Positions 23,152 to 53,400 of a stretch of 64,000 nucleotides of DNA are shown here, piece after piece. The notes below the pieces were generated by a model. The model made no database searches. It saw only the letters and a program-made list of their open reading frames with translations, and was not told the origin of the DNA. Source of the DNA: Brachypterus glaber (taxonomy: Eukaryota > Arthropoda > Insecta > Coleoptera > Kateretidae); NCBI GenBank assembly GCA_958510825.1, contig OY294046.1, forward strand, positions 3,162,001 to 3,226,000. The letters run 5' to 3'. The position numbers and the translations under genes are program-made. How positions within the stretch are numbered: position 1 is the stretch's first letter; each line of letters opens with the position of its first letter.

Positions 23152-23845
23152 TTGGTGTTTTTGACGTTCATATAATTTTTTGTTTTCATGAAAATAAATT
23201 CAATAATATTAGTTATTATTATTGTGATAATACATTTTTCAAATTTTTAAATTACAATTTATCAAAATTAATTTTTGGTGAAACATTTTTTTTTTTCAAT
23301 GCTACCAACAGGCATATAAAAAGTCTCAATGTGCGTAATTTTGTCAAAAAATTTACTTTTTCCTAAAAAAAAAAATGTTTTACGCTTATTTACATTTTAT
23401 ACGTAGAAAAGCTCATTACCGAAAAAAAAATCTGTTTGTCGGTCTGTCACGTGACCATGATAACTCAAGAACGCGTTGAGCTAAATAATTTAAATTTGGA
23501 CCACAGCTTCCTTATCAAAAGTTTTTGGTTGGAATTGTTTTTGGCAAAAATCGGTGTAAAATGAGATAAAAAAATTGTTTTTAAAATTTTTTTTCGAAAA
23601 AAAAAAATACTTTTGGAAAAAAAAAGAATTAAAAAAAAATATTTCAATTCAATTTTTTTTTTTTTTGATATACAAAAAGTTTTTTTTTATAGGGTGAAGT
23701 ATTGTTTTGTTGGCAGCTGTATTTTGATACAAAAATGAATAAATTAATAATAAGGTATATTTGATATCATGTTTTCATGAACAATATGATTTGCCGTTCT
23801 TAATAAACAAACAGATGATGTCAATAATTAATAAAAAATAATAAC

Positions 23846-40267
<16,422 letters not shown>

Positions 40268-40481
40268 TTTTTATGTAAATTTGGAAAATTAAAGTCAGAA
40301 ACGTGTAGATATAACGCAAAATGGCGCGGTTTCAATGCCGATGAACTACTGCTCTAGTCACTTTTCACTGGTTATTCAGGTAAAATTACCACTTTAACTG
40401 GTTAAAACTAGTATTTCTAGGAAAGAACTAAATTAATGTTTATAAAAATAAAAACTATTGGAATGTTTTGTTTATAAAATC

Positions 40482-40595
40482 ATGCAGCAAATATATTTAT
40501 TCACCCTCCGGAAAAATTTTAGGCGAAAATTCTCACACGCCCCGTCGATTTTTCCAAATTTCAATAGGAAAATTTTGGCAAAAGATCATTACTAG
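40482..40595 (+). other. Candidate SERAC1 first coding segment (weak)
   Basis: An ATG 215 bp from the eRF1 ATG on the opposite strand opens a 37-codon frame starting MQQIYLFTLRKNFRRKFS. It has many Lys/Arg and hydrophobic residues and no acidic residue before its last few, like a mitochondrial presequence. No good donor leads from it to the first secure SERAC1 exon, so it may be only part of the true exon or chance. Confidence 0.2.
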
Positions 40596-40634
40596 GGAAT
40601 TTGTTGTTTTTAAGGTTGGTAGAATTGCGCATTT

Positions 40635-40647
40635 TGACGCATGCGCA
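40635..40647. promoter_or_regulatory. NRF1/Ewg-like site near the eRF1-SERAC1 divergent promoter
   Basis: TGACGCATGCGCA matches the NRF1 half-palindrome GCATGCGC. Placed between the eRF1 start and the LINE. NRF1 drives many mitochondrial genes in animals, but binding here is inferred. Confidence 0.35.
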
Positions 40648-40705
40648 AAAGTCAAATAAGCATGTGTTTTTGACATTAATGAAAGAATTTGAAGTATGCA
40701 AACAC

Positions 40706-43444
40706 AAAACATAAAAAATCAGAGCTCGATTTCGCTCTAAATCACAAATCCGACTCCTCCCCAGGCCTCGATCAAATATCCTACTTAATGTTAAAACACC
40801 TACATCAATCCGCCAAACTAAATATGCTAAAAATCTTTAATCAAATTTTATCAGGAGAATTTCCCCCCCCCTCCCCAATGGCTCGAATACCTAGTTCTCC
40901 CCATCCCTAAACCTAACAAAAATCTCTCAGATATTTCAGATTTTCGGCCAATATCCTTAAGCTCGTGCGTACTAAAGACATTCGAAACACTCATTAAAAA
41001 CAGAATGGAACACCAATTAGAGAAAGAAAACACTATATACCCTCTTCAGTACGGTTTTCGCAAAGGAAAAAGCATTTTGGATCCTCTTTCTCTAATAACA
41101 GCTACAGCTCACAGTGAATTGCAAAAAGGCAATTACACGGTGCTTGTCGCCCTGGACATAAAATCAGCATTCGACAATGTCGATCTTAACCTTCTTTATC
41201 CCATATTAGCCCAATCCAATTTCCCCAAAGACATAGCAGATCTTATAATCCTACTCTACAAGTATCGCAAAATTTACATATCTGATGGAGAAGGTGGGAA
41301 AAAAGGCCCCAACACAGCAACATCTGGACTCCCCCAAGGATCAATTTTAAGCCCTATACTATTTATTATTTTTACCAATCTACTTCATCACTCAGCAATA
41401 TTAGGGTGTAAGGTGATACAGTACGCTGATGACCTGGCCATAATTTGCTCCGGCTCCGATTTGAGAATTTTAATAGACGCAATAAACGGTTCCCTTAGTA
41501 ACTTAAGCGCTTGGCTTGCCCAACACGGTCTCTCAGTCTCTCCCTCAAAAAGTTCAGCCATTTTGTTCAGGAAATCTAGTCGACACCCCCCCTTAGGCCG
41601 CATACTCATTGACGGACAAGTTATAAATTGGGCCCCAACACTCAAATATCTAGGTGCAATACTTGACCCCACCCTTACTTGGAAACACCACATAGACTCC
41701 CAGTGCGAAAAAGCTAGTAAAAGAATTAACATCCTCAGATCACTTTGCGGGACGAAATGGGGTGCGGACCCATATACTCTCCTCATATTATACAAAGCCA
41801 TAATTAGACCTTTCTTAGAATTCGGTAGCCAGCTGTTCTTTAGACCTACAAAAGCCCATCTCGAAAAATTAAATAAGATCCAATCTCAAGCATTAAGAAT
41901 AGTAGGAGGTTATATGAAGTCAACCCCCATAAAAGTTATGCTTGCGGAAACTGGCGAGTACCCACTATCTCTCAGGAGAGAATGGCTAGCCAGTAGATAT
42001 GTTGGTAAACAGTTTTCATTTCGGCCCAGTCCTATTTTGGCTAAGTTCACCTCCATATACGCGGACTATTATCAGGATACTCCATACTGGAGAAACAAAT
42101 CCCCTCCCCCTATTATTTATGCTCTTGATTTCTTCTCAACAAAATCCGATATAATCGACCAGTCCCCAACAATCCCCTACTTTAACTCCGACTTTGAATC
42201 CTCCATACTAAAAAAGACCATTCACATTTCCCCTCTAAAAAAAGATTTAAACAACTCCCATCTCTTTCTAGACTACCTTAGAAAAAAGTGGCCAACTTAC
42301 GACCCCGTGTATACAGATGGATCCGTAAACAACGGTAGCGTTGGAGTAGGAATCTTCATCCCATCCCAGAATTACAGATTCTCAGCTAAAATCCCCGAAT
42401 TCATGTCTATAGCCTCTGCTGAAACGTACGCTATTTACAAAGCTTTGTTAATAGTCACTGAACGCCCTTCTGAGTCTCAAAATAAAGCATACATAATTTT
42501 TTCAGACTCTCGATCCGCCCTCAACAAAGTTTGTAACTCACAAAACGCACACAAAAAAGATATGCTATCCTTTTCTACCAAAAACCTTATAGCTCAACTT
42601 GAGAGAAGGGGTGACAATGTTGAATTCTGTTGGATTCCTAGTCATACCCAAATCCCAGGCAACGAAGAAGCAGATAAGCTAGCTGCAGTAGGCACAACTC
42701 TTAACAACCCAGTACAAACCAAAACCAATTGGGAAGAATTCGTAAAGGTTATGAAGACCGAACTTTACAGAAAATGGAGAAACACATGGAAAAATATACC
42801 TAAAGGAAGATTCTACCATACCCATACGAGTGACCTGATTAAGCCCTGGTTTCAATCCTTAAGGATTGACAGGAGATTCATAACCACCTTTCTAAGACTT
42901 AGAAGCGGCCACTGTTTGACGAAATCACATCTTCATAGAATAGGAGTCGAGACCTCCGCTTCGTGCGGATGTGGAGCACCCATTCAAGACATAAACCACA
43001 TAATTTTTGAATGCCCACAGCATACAGACAAGAGCAATAGACTGTATACAACTCTTTCAAGTAAAATAGATGCTCCGATTAACATATCATACATACTTTC
43101 ACACCCTTCGCATGCCGTAGTAGTAGCTGTAGTTCAATTTCTGGATTCAGTCAACCTCTCGCTTTAGCCTTTCCCTATGCTTGCAGTAGTTAGAAAATAT
43201 ACAAATTTTTTTATAAACAATTCTTAATACCCTCAAGGTTCATTGGACAAGGAAAAAAGGAAGTAAAAATAAAAAAAAAAAAAAAAAGAAAAAGCCCCAC
43301 CAACGAAAAACCCCCCCCGGATACCAAGAAGAGAGAAGAAACGAAGAATATTAATAAATGAACCACTGGCAGATATGGCTGAACATTAGCCGATGCCAAT
43401 AATAGGAAGAAGAAGAAGAAGAAGAAGAAGAAAACATAAAAAAT
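40706..43444 (+). mobile_element. RNase-H-type LINE, 5'-truncated, with 14-bp target duplication
   Basis: AAAACATAAAAAAT is found at 40706-40719 and 43431-43444. The inserted sequence is 40720-43430: truncated reverse transcriptase, RNase H, C-terminal cysteine motif, 3' UTR and a GAA-repeat tail (43405-43430). Perfect duplications and one coding lesion imply a young insertion. Tail type and RNase H suit I-clade or related LINEs. It lies either in SERAC1 intron 1 or upstream of SERAC1. Confidence 0.95.
40720..43167 (+). pseudogene. LINE ORF2 (reverse transcriptase-RNase H), truncated and frameshifted
   Basis: The endonuclease and the start of the RT are lost. RT blocks: SSPGLDQISYLMLKHL, FRPISLSSCVLKTFE, QYGFRKGKS, ALDIKSAFDNV, GLPQGSILSPILF and the catalytic YADD (about 41420). 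RNase H follows with YTDGS, AETYAIYKALL, FSDSRSAL and SHTQIPGNEEADKLA. The C-terminus has CGCG...H...C (CCHC). A one-base indel in the nine-C run at 40863-40871 shifts the frame; after that it is open to TAG 43167. The short open part before the C run ends at 40910 in the other frame. Confidence 0.95.
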
Positions 43445-43933
43445 ATCAAATTAATCAAATATTTTAGTGCAACTTTTGCATGCTCAAGGTATTTATAACT
43501 TATCTATGATTAATTAATTATAATATACTTAAATTAACTTTATACAACGTCAAAAAATGTAACTCCCTGATTCATGGAGTTTTAAAACTTTTTAATTTAT
43601 TAGGATCGGTTAAGATTTCAAAACAGTAAATTTTCTGTCTGTCAGTCAGTCCGTCCCGAAAATTTGCTAAACAATAATTATTAAAATCACTTTATCTAGT
43701 GGTGTCAGCTGTCCTACAACAACGCTAAACCGCGGCTAGACAAATCAAGATAACTCAAAAATACTTTGACCTCAAGACCATACCTATTGCTAAGAAACCT
43801 ATACGTATGTGAGATTTATCAATCCCAATAGCAGTCTGTATTTTTTTATCCAGTTGTTTTAGAAAAAGAGAGAATGATAAGGAGTTATAAATACCGGTAG
43901 TTAGTTTAAATGTTATTCCTATTTATATTACAG

Positions 43934-44447
43934 CTTAGCATGGATATATTATCAGACACAAAAGACTAGGAGTCTTTTAACCAATGCATTGGACACATCC
44001 GTGTTGAATGCCATGGAATCAACGTACAGCGAAGGACATTCAAATCATCAATACATAGACATAGAAACAACCAAAAACAACACATCAAATTCCTTAACCA
44101 AGGCTTGGTCAACCTTAAAATTCATGTATGCAAAACGTCTTTTGCTGTTAGCTTCTAACAATGACTATACGATCAGGCAAAAGGCCATTAAAAAACTATC
44201 CAACATAAAAAACCTGGACGATTGGCATTGTTCATTGTTGGCTAACATAATGGATGCAAAAACTGCGATAGCGCTAGCTCGTCATAAAAACGTGGATTCT
44301 AGATTTTTTGGAAACCCTCCTCATAGGTATAAAGATTTTAATAAACAAAAGTTGGCAACCGAAGTTCAAGATTTGTTGGTTGGGTTGCACCACAGGTCTA
44401 ATCATGTCTGTATTGGTTACTTTATTACCAAAGTTTTTGATGAGCAG
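43934..44447 (+). CDS. SERAC1: SERAC1 first secure exon
   Basis: Acceptor TATATTACAG. Encodes LAWIYYQTQKTRSLLTNALD to IGYFITKVFDEQ, the helical N-terminal region; donor GAGCAG|GTTAGT. The first base belongs to a codon split with an upstream exon that was not found; a nearby alternative acceptor (TTAG at 43935-43938) is possible. Confidence 0.85.
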
Positions 44448-47400
44448 GTTAGTTATAAATGCTGATATTTTTATTTTTATCATAAAAACATACTTACCCC
44501 TATAGCACATTAAAAGAAAAATAAAAAATCTGGAAAAACAATTTTTCTTAAAAATAAATTAAAAAAAATAAAAACTAATTTTTTTTGCTCTTTGAGATAA
44601 AGTCTTAAATCCTTATCGAAAATTATCGGTATTGTTTACCTTTTTACCCCCACTCGTAGGGTGAGGTAAGGGGGTAAAAACTATTTAAAAAAAAAATAAA
44701 TTTATTTACATCGGCACTTAGTGCTACTAAGAGTGCCGATGTATTGAAATCTTCGCCGAAAAGTCACGTTTTTTTCACAATTCTCGACGTTTTAGACCAT
44801 TCAGAGTCAAAATCAGTACAAAAAAAATTTGCGTCCGTCTGTCTGTTTGTCTGGGTGTAAACTCTCTAACTCCATTTCTACATGAGATATCGACTTGCGG
44901 TTTTTTGCATAGTTTCTTATTGTATTCCAAAGAGCTGATTAGATTTTGGGGGTAAACGATTGGGGGTAAGGGGATAAAAATAGGGTAAAACTCCTATTTT
45001 TAGCGTTTTTTGTTTATAATTAAGGCAATTATTATTGTATTTGGTTAATTTAGCACTTATATAAAAGGTAATTTTAAATTGGTCAAAAAATGTTATAAAC
45101 AACGTTTTCCTAAAACGCATTGCTTTCGAGATATTGGCGTTTAAAGCAGTAAAAGGTTTTTTAGCATATCTCACATATTTATAACCCGATTTCAAAAAAT
45201 TATATTTTAAATAAAAGCTCTTTTAAAGCCCTATAAAAAATGTTATACAGTTTTTTGCTAGAATATAATGTTTTAAAGATACAGAATTTAAAATCAAACA
45301 AAACACCTAGTTTGAAATTTGCAAACTAGATGGCTCTAGTGTACAAATTTTAAGCTTCATTTGTTTTTAAAATCAATCAAAAATTGTAAATAATAAGTTC
45401 AACTTGCATCCAAGTAAAAACATATTTTTATTATTAATTTTAATTATATATTAAGTGTACAAGAAAAGCTAAAGTTTAATATAAATATTATACAAGTTTG
45501 TGCAGTGAGGAGTGGTAGTAAAATTGTAATTATGTTATGCTACCCTGTTCTAATAGCATGTTATTAGTTTTCCCAATAGTGCCGATGTTTTGACAGGGTG
45601 CTTGCAACGTGTCATCTAGTTATTTATTTATTTTTAGCATATTGGTACGATTATTGACCACGAATCCTCAATGGAGTTACGGAAATTTGTTCAATCCACC
45701 TCTGATATTTTGCTGATGTGCCTGGAATCACTTCTGCACCATTCCAGCATAGAAGAGTATGCCCACCACATTGTGGAGCTAAATGGCCTTCCATTGCTCA
45801 TGGAGATCCACCACAGATTTAAAAATAACGACAACGTCTCGGCCGTTTTGTCCAGAATTATATCCTATTTGTCTGTCAATCCAGATTCTAGAGAGGTTCT
45901 GTATAAAACAGGTGAGGTTTGTTGAATATTTCATGTTTTCTTGAACAACTTTTAAACGCTTTGACATAAGGACTTCAATTTTAGCATGAAAATTAATAAT
46001 TTCAAATCATATTATTATTACGAGTATTTAAGATGTCTACGAAATCGCAATACTTTCTTTTATGAGAGATAGATAAATGTAAACTGAGGGTTAAAAGCGA
46101 AAAAAATTGAACTGTAATTAAGGACCAGCACTAGATAATAGTTATTTATGGTACTAGTGGGTAAAGTAAGATATTGCCCATGAGAAAATTAACCTGCGAG
46201 GCGTCAGCCAAGCAGATTAATTTTCGAGAGGGCAATATCAGTTTACCCATGAGTGCCATACAAGGTTTTATCCAATAAATAGCGTAGGAATTCATATTTT
46301 TATTAAAAATTTTAATGACATTTACAAGAAAATAATTTGACAAGTGACAGTTGAGTGGGTAAAATAAATAATTATCCACTTAATAAAGTAAAAGCTACGC
46401 GGGGGTTATTATTGAGTTTATCTATTTAAAATAAAGCTGGTAATTGTCTTATTATCTGTATGTATTGGATAAAGATATATTACCTTATTCCTTTGCAAGC
46501 TCTTCTGACTAGATCTAGTATTTCTTCTCTGGAATGCTGTAGATATACCCTTACCCTAGTGCGCGCGCGATAGCATTTTGGGAGAGCAGTTTGACTATAC
46601 ATATATTCATAGAAATTTCATAGCTTTGATTTGTGAATTTTGTGCGAGTAAACGCGGTAAGCACACCGTTATTATTTTTTTTTACTTTCCCCAATACAAG
46701 CAAGTCTTTCCTTACTAATTAAAAATTTATATAGTTTTTTTGAGTTTTATATGATTTTCACGAAAAAAAATCACTGTCCGGGATAATTTTTGACGTTAGG
46801 GAACGATCAAGTATTACGTAACGCTCCTAGGGGGGGTGGGGGTCATTTTGGAGTGTTACGCCCATGTTAATGGTATCGACACTCCCATGCAACAAGGATG
46901 TAACTCAAGTTAGACCCATTTTGAGTTATACTCATAGGTAAACGCCTTGAAAAAAGACACACATGGTGGTACTACTCAGATTTCCCCACAGGCCATTTTA
47001 ACCAAAAATTTACCTAAAAACACTAAAGTAAGAAATTCTAAACTTGAATATTATCAGAAACAAACAATAAATAAACAATAAATACTTATACAGACAAACA
47101 GAGAATTTTATAAGCTTTCAAATGATGTATCACACGACTTCCTGTTCCACTTTAATCATTTACCCACCCTTAAATAACAAAAAAAAAAATATTTTAGAAA
47201 ATTGGCTGTCGTGAAAAATGACAATATATGAGTTACGGCTTTGTTGCTTGGGGGTATCGGTATATGAAAATAGCGTTACAAGGGGGGGGTTCAAAATGAT
47301 CAAAATTTGCATTACGTAATACTTGAACGTTCCCTTAGAGAGTGATTTTTTTGTGAAAATCATATAAAAAGTGAAGAAATCCAAAAAAAGCTAATTTCAA

Positions 47401-50400
47401 TTAAAATTTGGTAGGTAAAGACATGAAATTTAGAAGATAAAGACTTTCTTAAGGAACATCCAAAGTTCACGGATGGGATTGTTTTTGAAATCGGGGTGGG
47501 GTCAAAGAATAAAAATTGTTTTTTTTTATTTATCATTTTTCGAAAAAAAGAAAAACAATTGAAAAAAAAATTGAACAATCTTTTGTTTTCAGAAGTATTT
47601 TTTTTTTTCAGGTTGGATTGGTCTTCTCTCCAAATGGGTAAAACACGAAGATATCAGAATTTCGATACCGGCAGGTAGAGCCCTTGCAAATCTTGACGCC
47701 GACGAAAATAGCGTCTATTCAACCCGACTCTATTTGCTCCACCCCTTGATGAAAAACTCGAAAAATAGCGATGTCGACGTCATTTTTATTCATGGCTTGT
47801 TAGGGGGCGTGTTCTATACTTGGAGGCAGAGATCTGTGAAACAGGCTGCTCTAAGTCTATTTGGTAATACCTTTTTACTTTTCCACAAGATAATCCTGTG
47901 TTAGTAAAAAAAATAAAAATTGTTTTTTTTTTGTGAAAGAAGATCTGTCTGTGGCACGGTGGGGAAAATTGTACCACTCAATGCAGGCAAATAAAACAAA
48001 TTATTTTTTTTATTATTCCATCAATCTATTTTCTAATCATTGTACAGAGTGATATTGGTAGACTGACAGTTTCGGGCTGCTGGCCCTCTTCAGTACCAAG
48101 TGTGAACTCTGCACGCTGATTAAGAAAACGGTTTTAGACTTTATTCGCAAAAGGAATATAGCCATTAGATTGATGTAGACTTGTGCGCCATCTATTGCTA
48201 GATGTAGACAACTACTCATACCTCTCCTAGTCTGGAGACTTTGAATGGTAGCAAGTTGAAGACTTGTGTGTCTCAAGCACATAGTACCACTAACGAGTGG
48301 TACTGAAGAGGGCCAGCAGCCCGAAACTGTCAGTCTATCAATATCACTCTGTACGATGATTAGAAAATAGATTGATGGAATAATAAATTAATATTTTTAT
48401 GATTTTGTTTAAAATTAAAAATTTCTGTCCTTGAAAATAATTTTTTACCTGCTTACACGCGTGTAACATCCAAGGGCTTTTCTCAGTCATTTTATTAAAC
48501 TTTCAACAGTTTATTTTCAGGTAATAATACTTTAATCCGTTTATTTAAAAGTTGGTTTTGCTATTTGCTAGATTTAAAAAAATTCCCCACTGTGGGTCTG
48601 TCTGGGAAAATTTTACAGCGCGATAACTCGAGGGAAAGACTTTATACTCGGACCCTAGCTAGGTTTCTTATCCAGAGGAGTGGGGTAACAGGCCAAAACT
48701 ATTAGTTTTTGTTATAGCTTACTTAATATTGGTCATACTATATTTTTCTGCTGTTATAAGTATACTTTTATTCACGAACGTGATTAATAGACCTATAAAC
48801 CACGGGTCTGTAAAAACAAACCGTTTAAACCTTAAAACAGCCGTGGATAAAGTATAGTATTTTACTCGCGTATAACAGCTATTAATCATTCGGCATAGCA
48901 GTTATTATACTCTCGTTGAATAATTACTATTTTTGCATAACATACAATAGGTATTTTTATTTTTTTTTTTCGATTTTTTGTACTTTTGTAGTTTGTGTCA
49001 CGTCAAATGTGGGGTGCGGCAAGGGGCAAAAACTATTATTAAATTTTTTTAGTTTGCTTATTTTTTCCGTAAAAATACTTAATTTTTATTTTATTTATTT
49101 ATTTATTTTTATTTATTTTTTTTTTTTTCTAGAAAAAATTCAAACACAAATTTTTACAACACCTTGGTACAGCAGTAAGTTTTGTGAGTGTATTTTAGGC
49201 TTGATTTTAGATGAATAGAAATCTACTAACATTACTAATAATGTACGATTTCATTTTTATACCTAATATTACTAATTTATATTGTTTTTAAGGATTTTGC
49301 TTGTAAAAAACACGTTTTAACCAACCTTGTCATAGTGTTTTTACTCCTGCTATTTTATACAGAGCGTGTCAAAATTCAACTCCTTTAACTTTAAGGTATC
49401 AACTTGAAATGGAACATAAATAAGTTTTTGGTATAGATGGGGCGCAATGAAGGCATTGGGCAAGGGGGATTTTTTTTATTGGAAAGGGGGTCGTGTTATA
49501 CACGGTGTATTTGAAATAGGGTCGGAAATTTTAACTGATGATTCTACATCATAAAATATGACAAAAAGTTCCTATAAACATATGTCTAAAAATGCGCCAT
49601 AAGGGAGCTACGCCCCTTTGAAAGTGACTAAAAAAATTGGTTTTTATTTAATAACTCAGGAACCCTTTGAGATCTATCAACGAGGTTTTGCACGTCAACT
49701 AATCCTACCAAGGCCCATTTTTATGTGTTATTTTCATGTACTTATTTCAACCAGGGGTGTGCGAAACGGGGGGGGCTTATCAGTTTTTTGTCCCAAACTT
49801 TTTTCTGTGTAACTTTTTTGCAATTTTATTTTTGAAATGTTATTCCTCAGGTCAAAATCCATAAAAAAGGTACTCTTGTTGTAATACTGTAGGATTAACC
49901 GTTTTCGAGAAAAATTCATTTGAAGGTGAAATTCCACGGTTCGAGAACGAAAAATTAAATACTAAAATGTCGAAAACCAAAATTTTAATGATGCAATATT
50001 ATTCTACATCAAAAACTAAGAAAAAAAGTTTCCATACATGTAGGTCGAAAAAACGATTTTAAAGCTACCATAGCGCTTTAAAAATGGTGCATATTTAGGA
50101 GACCATAGCTCCATTAGGATTGATTTTTGGAAGTACCTGTATATGAGGTTTTTTTCTTAGTTTTTGATGTAGAATAACATTGCATCATTAAAATTTTGGT
50201 TTTCAACATTTTAGTATTTAATTTTTCATACTCGAACTGTAGAATTTCACCTTCAAATTAATTTTTCTCGAAAACGGTTAATCCTACAGTATTACAACAA
50301 GAGTACCTTTTTTATGTATTTTGACCTGAGGAATCATATTTCAAAAATAAAATTGCAAAAAAGTTACACAGAAAAAAGTTTGAGACAAAAAACTGATAAG

Positions 50401-53400
50401 CCCTCCCCGTTTCGCACACCCCTGGTTGAAATAAGTACATGAAAATAACACATAAAAACGGGCCTTGGTAGGATTAGTTGACGTGCAAAACCTCGTTGAT
50501 ATATCTCAAAGGGTTCCTGAGTTATTAAATAAAAACCGATTTTTTTAGCCACTTTCAAAGGGGCGTAGCTCCCTTATGACGCATTTTTAGACATATGTTT
50601 ATAGGAACTTTTTGTCATATTTTATGATGTAGAATCATCAGTTAAAATTTCCGACCCTATTTTAAATACACCGTGTACATTATTTTAAAGCTCATAAAAA
50701 TCTCTATTTGATAGATAAACCATATATTTTTTTATATTTTTTCAACATTTTTTTATGGTGCCCAAAAAGTGTTGATAAATGTGTGTTTATAAATTTCGTC
50801 AAACTTTAAAAAACAACCTTTCCCCCTGCTTTCATTGGTTCCCCTAAAAATATCAAATATACAGCTTGTTCCAGAACTCGCGTACCGAAATTTAAGAGGT
50901 GATTCTACATCCAAAAATATGAAAAAAAGTTTCTATAAAGGTTGGTCCGGAAATGAGCCCTAAGGGAGCTACGGCCCTTCGAAGATGACGTATTGAATGG
51001 GGAACAAAAAAAAGCACCAATAAAATTTTAATGCTGCAGGGTGATTCTTCATTTAAAACTGAGCAAAAAAGTATTATACATCAAAACACCTAAATTTAAT
51101 ATTAAAGGAGTAATAGCCTTTTAAAAAGTAACGTTTTTGGTGGCACAAAATGTTACTTCCTCTTAATTGCCTTTTTTTTTGATAACGGTTGCTCCTACAG
51201 TGTTACACTATATGATATTTTATATGTATTTTTACTCTAGAAATCTATATTTTTTACAACAAATCCAAAAAACATACACATAGAAAAGTTTGGGGCAAAA
51301 ATGTTTTAAGCCTCATATATTTTGTCCGTCTGGGCACGCCTCTGGATAAATTAAAAAAATAAATTAACATAAACTTATTGCCCTTATTAATACTAGTATA
51401 CATGCAAAAGCTCGCCGCTCTAGCTTAAACGGTACCCGAGTTATTAATTAAAAACCTTATTTTTATTACAATTTTAAAGGGCCCTAGATCCCTTAGGGCT
51501 TATTTCCGGACCAACCTTTATAGGAACTTTTTTTATATTTTTGGATCTAGAATCACCTCTTAAATTTTGGCATGCCAGTTATGGATCACCCTGTATACCA
51601 AAAAATATATTGGGCTACGTAATTTAAGTGTTCCAAATTTCAAGTTGATATCTTAAGCAGTTCAAAAGTTAAAGTTAAATATTAGACAAAAACAATTAAA
51701 AAATCTACTAAAATCTTTATCTTCAAACTATGATGTTTTTATGACATTTGTAAAATCGTTTAAAAACATTTTTTCACCAAAAGCAACAGGTGTTGGATAA
51801 AACCGTGTACGGTATGTGTGAATAGAGATCGAGAAAGGGAAAAAGAGTTTTTCCTACGATCCTCTATGAAAATTACATTTAGCACACTCTTTTGTTCTTT
51901 AGAAAACGCCTTATATCACACTAGTTTGATATTTTCATATCGGCCTAGTGTGATATTTATGTATGGAGGGTTGCCTAATTTTATTTAGATATTTACCTCG
52001 TAGATTCTACGAATTTTATTCACGTTTTATAAGCCTTTTTCCACCTTTCACCACAGCCTTTTTTGATATATTTTATGTTTTTTAATCCAAATATTTCTAT
52101 TTTTCATGTCAAAAAATAAAAACTATAGTTACTTTTTTCACCATTACTGTCTAGATTTTATAAAAATTACTTAATTTTGACTTAGTTACCTTACATTTTA
52201 TAAAAAACATCAAAATACACACTATTGTTCTTATGAAATGTAAAACAGTATAATTTTACTGTCTTATATGACAGCATAACCACAGAAATCTAGTTTAGTT
52301 AGCAAACTGTCAAGTTGCCTTCATTTAGGACAAGCATATAGGCAACCCATTAAACAGCTATGTATTAAATATAAAACCAAGAAAACTAAAGGTTAATAAA
52401 AATCCTGTTTGACATACATATATAAATTTGTATGCTATTTATTATTATTTTGTGCTTTGCGTTTCTTAAAAATTAATCGTTTAAAATTATCAAAATTTGC
52501 GTTACGTAATACTTGAACGTTCCCATACAGGGTGTTCAATAACTGGCATGCCGAAATTTAGGAGCTTTTTCTACAATGTAGAATCTACATCCAAAAACAT
52601 GAAAGAAAGTTTGTATAAAGTTTGGTCCAGAAATGAGCCCTAAGGGAGCTACGTTCCTTCGAAGTTGGACATATTGAATGAGGAACAAAAAAGCACCAAT
52701 AAAATTTTAATGCTGCAGGGCGATTCTTCATTTAAAACTAAGCAAAAAAGTATCCTTCACCGAAACACCTAAATTTAATATTAATGGAGTAACATTTTTG
52801 GTGGCACAAAATATTACTTCCTCTTATATGCATTTTTTTTTTGAAAACCGTTGCTCTTACAGTGTTACCTTATATGACATTTTTTATGTATTTTTACTCA
52901 AGGAATCTATATGTTTTGCATAAAAATCCAAAAAAATACACATAAAAAGTTTGGGGTAAAAATGTGTTAAGCCTCACATATTTTGTCCTACTGTTAACAT
53001 AATATACACGGTGTATTTGAAATAGGGTCGGAAATTTTAACAGATGATTCTACATCATAAAATATGACAAAAAGTTCCTATAAACATATGTCTAAAAATG
53101 CGTCATAAGGGAGCTACGCCCCTTTGAAATTGGCTAAAAAAATCGGTTTTTATTTAATAACTCAGGAACCCTTTGAGATATATCAACGAGGTTTTGCACG
53201 TCAACTAATTCTACCAAGTCCCGTTTTTATGTGTTATTTTCGTGTACTTATTTCAACCAGGGGTGTGCAAAACGGGGGGGGCTTATCAGTTTTTTGTCCC
53301 AAACTTTTTTCTGTGTAACTTTTTTGCAATTTTATTTTTGAAATATGATTCCTCAGGTCAAAATACATAAAAAGGTACTCTTGTTGTAATACTGTAGGAT

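Noticed and set aside
44308..44510. ORFs on other frames across the first SERAC1 exon
   Set aside because: Shadows of the SERAC1 frame, which alone has domain support and splice sites.
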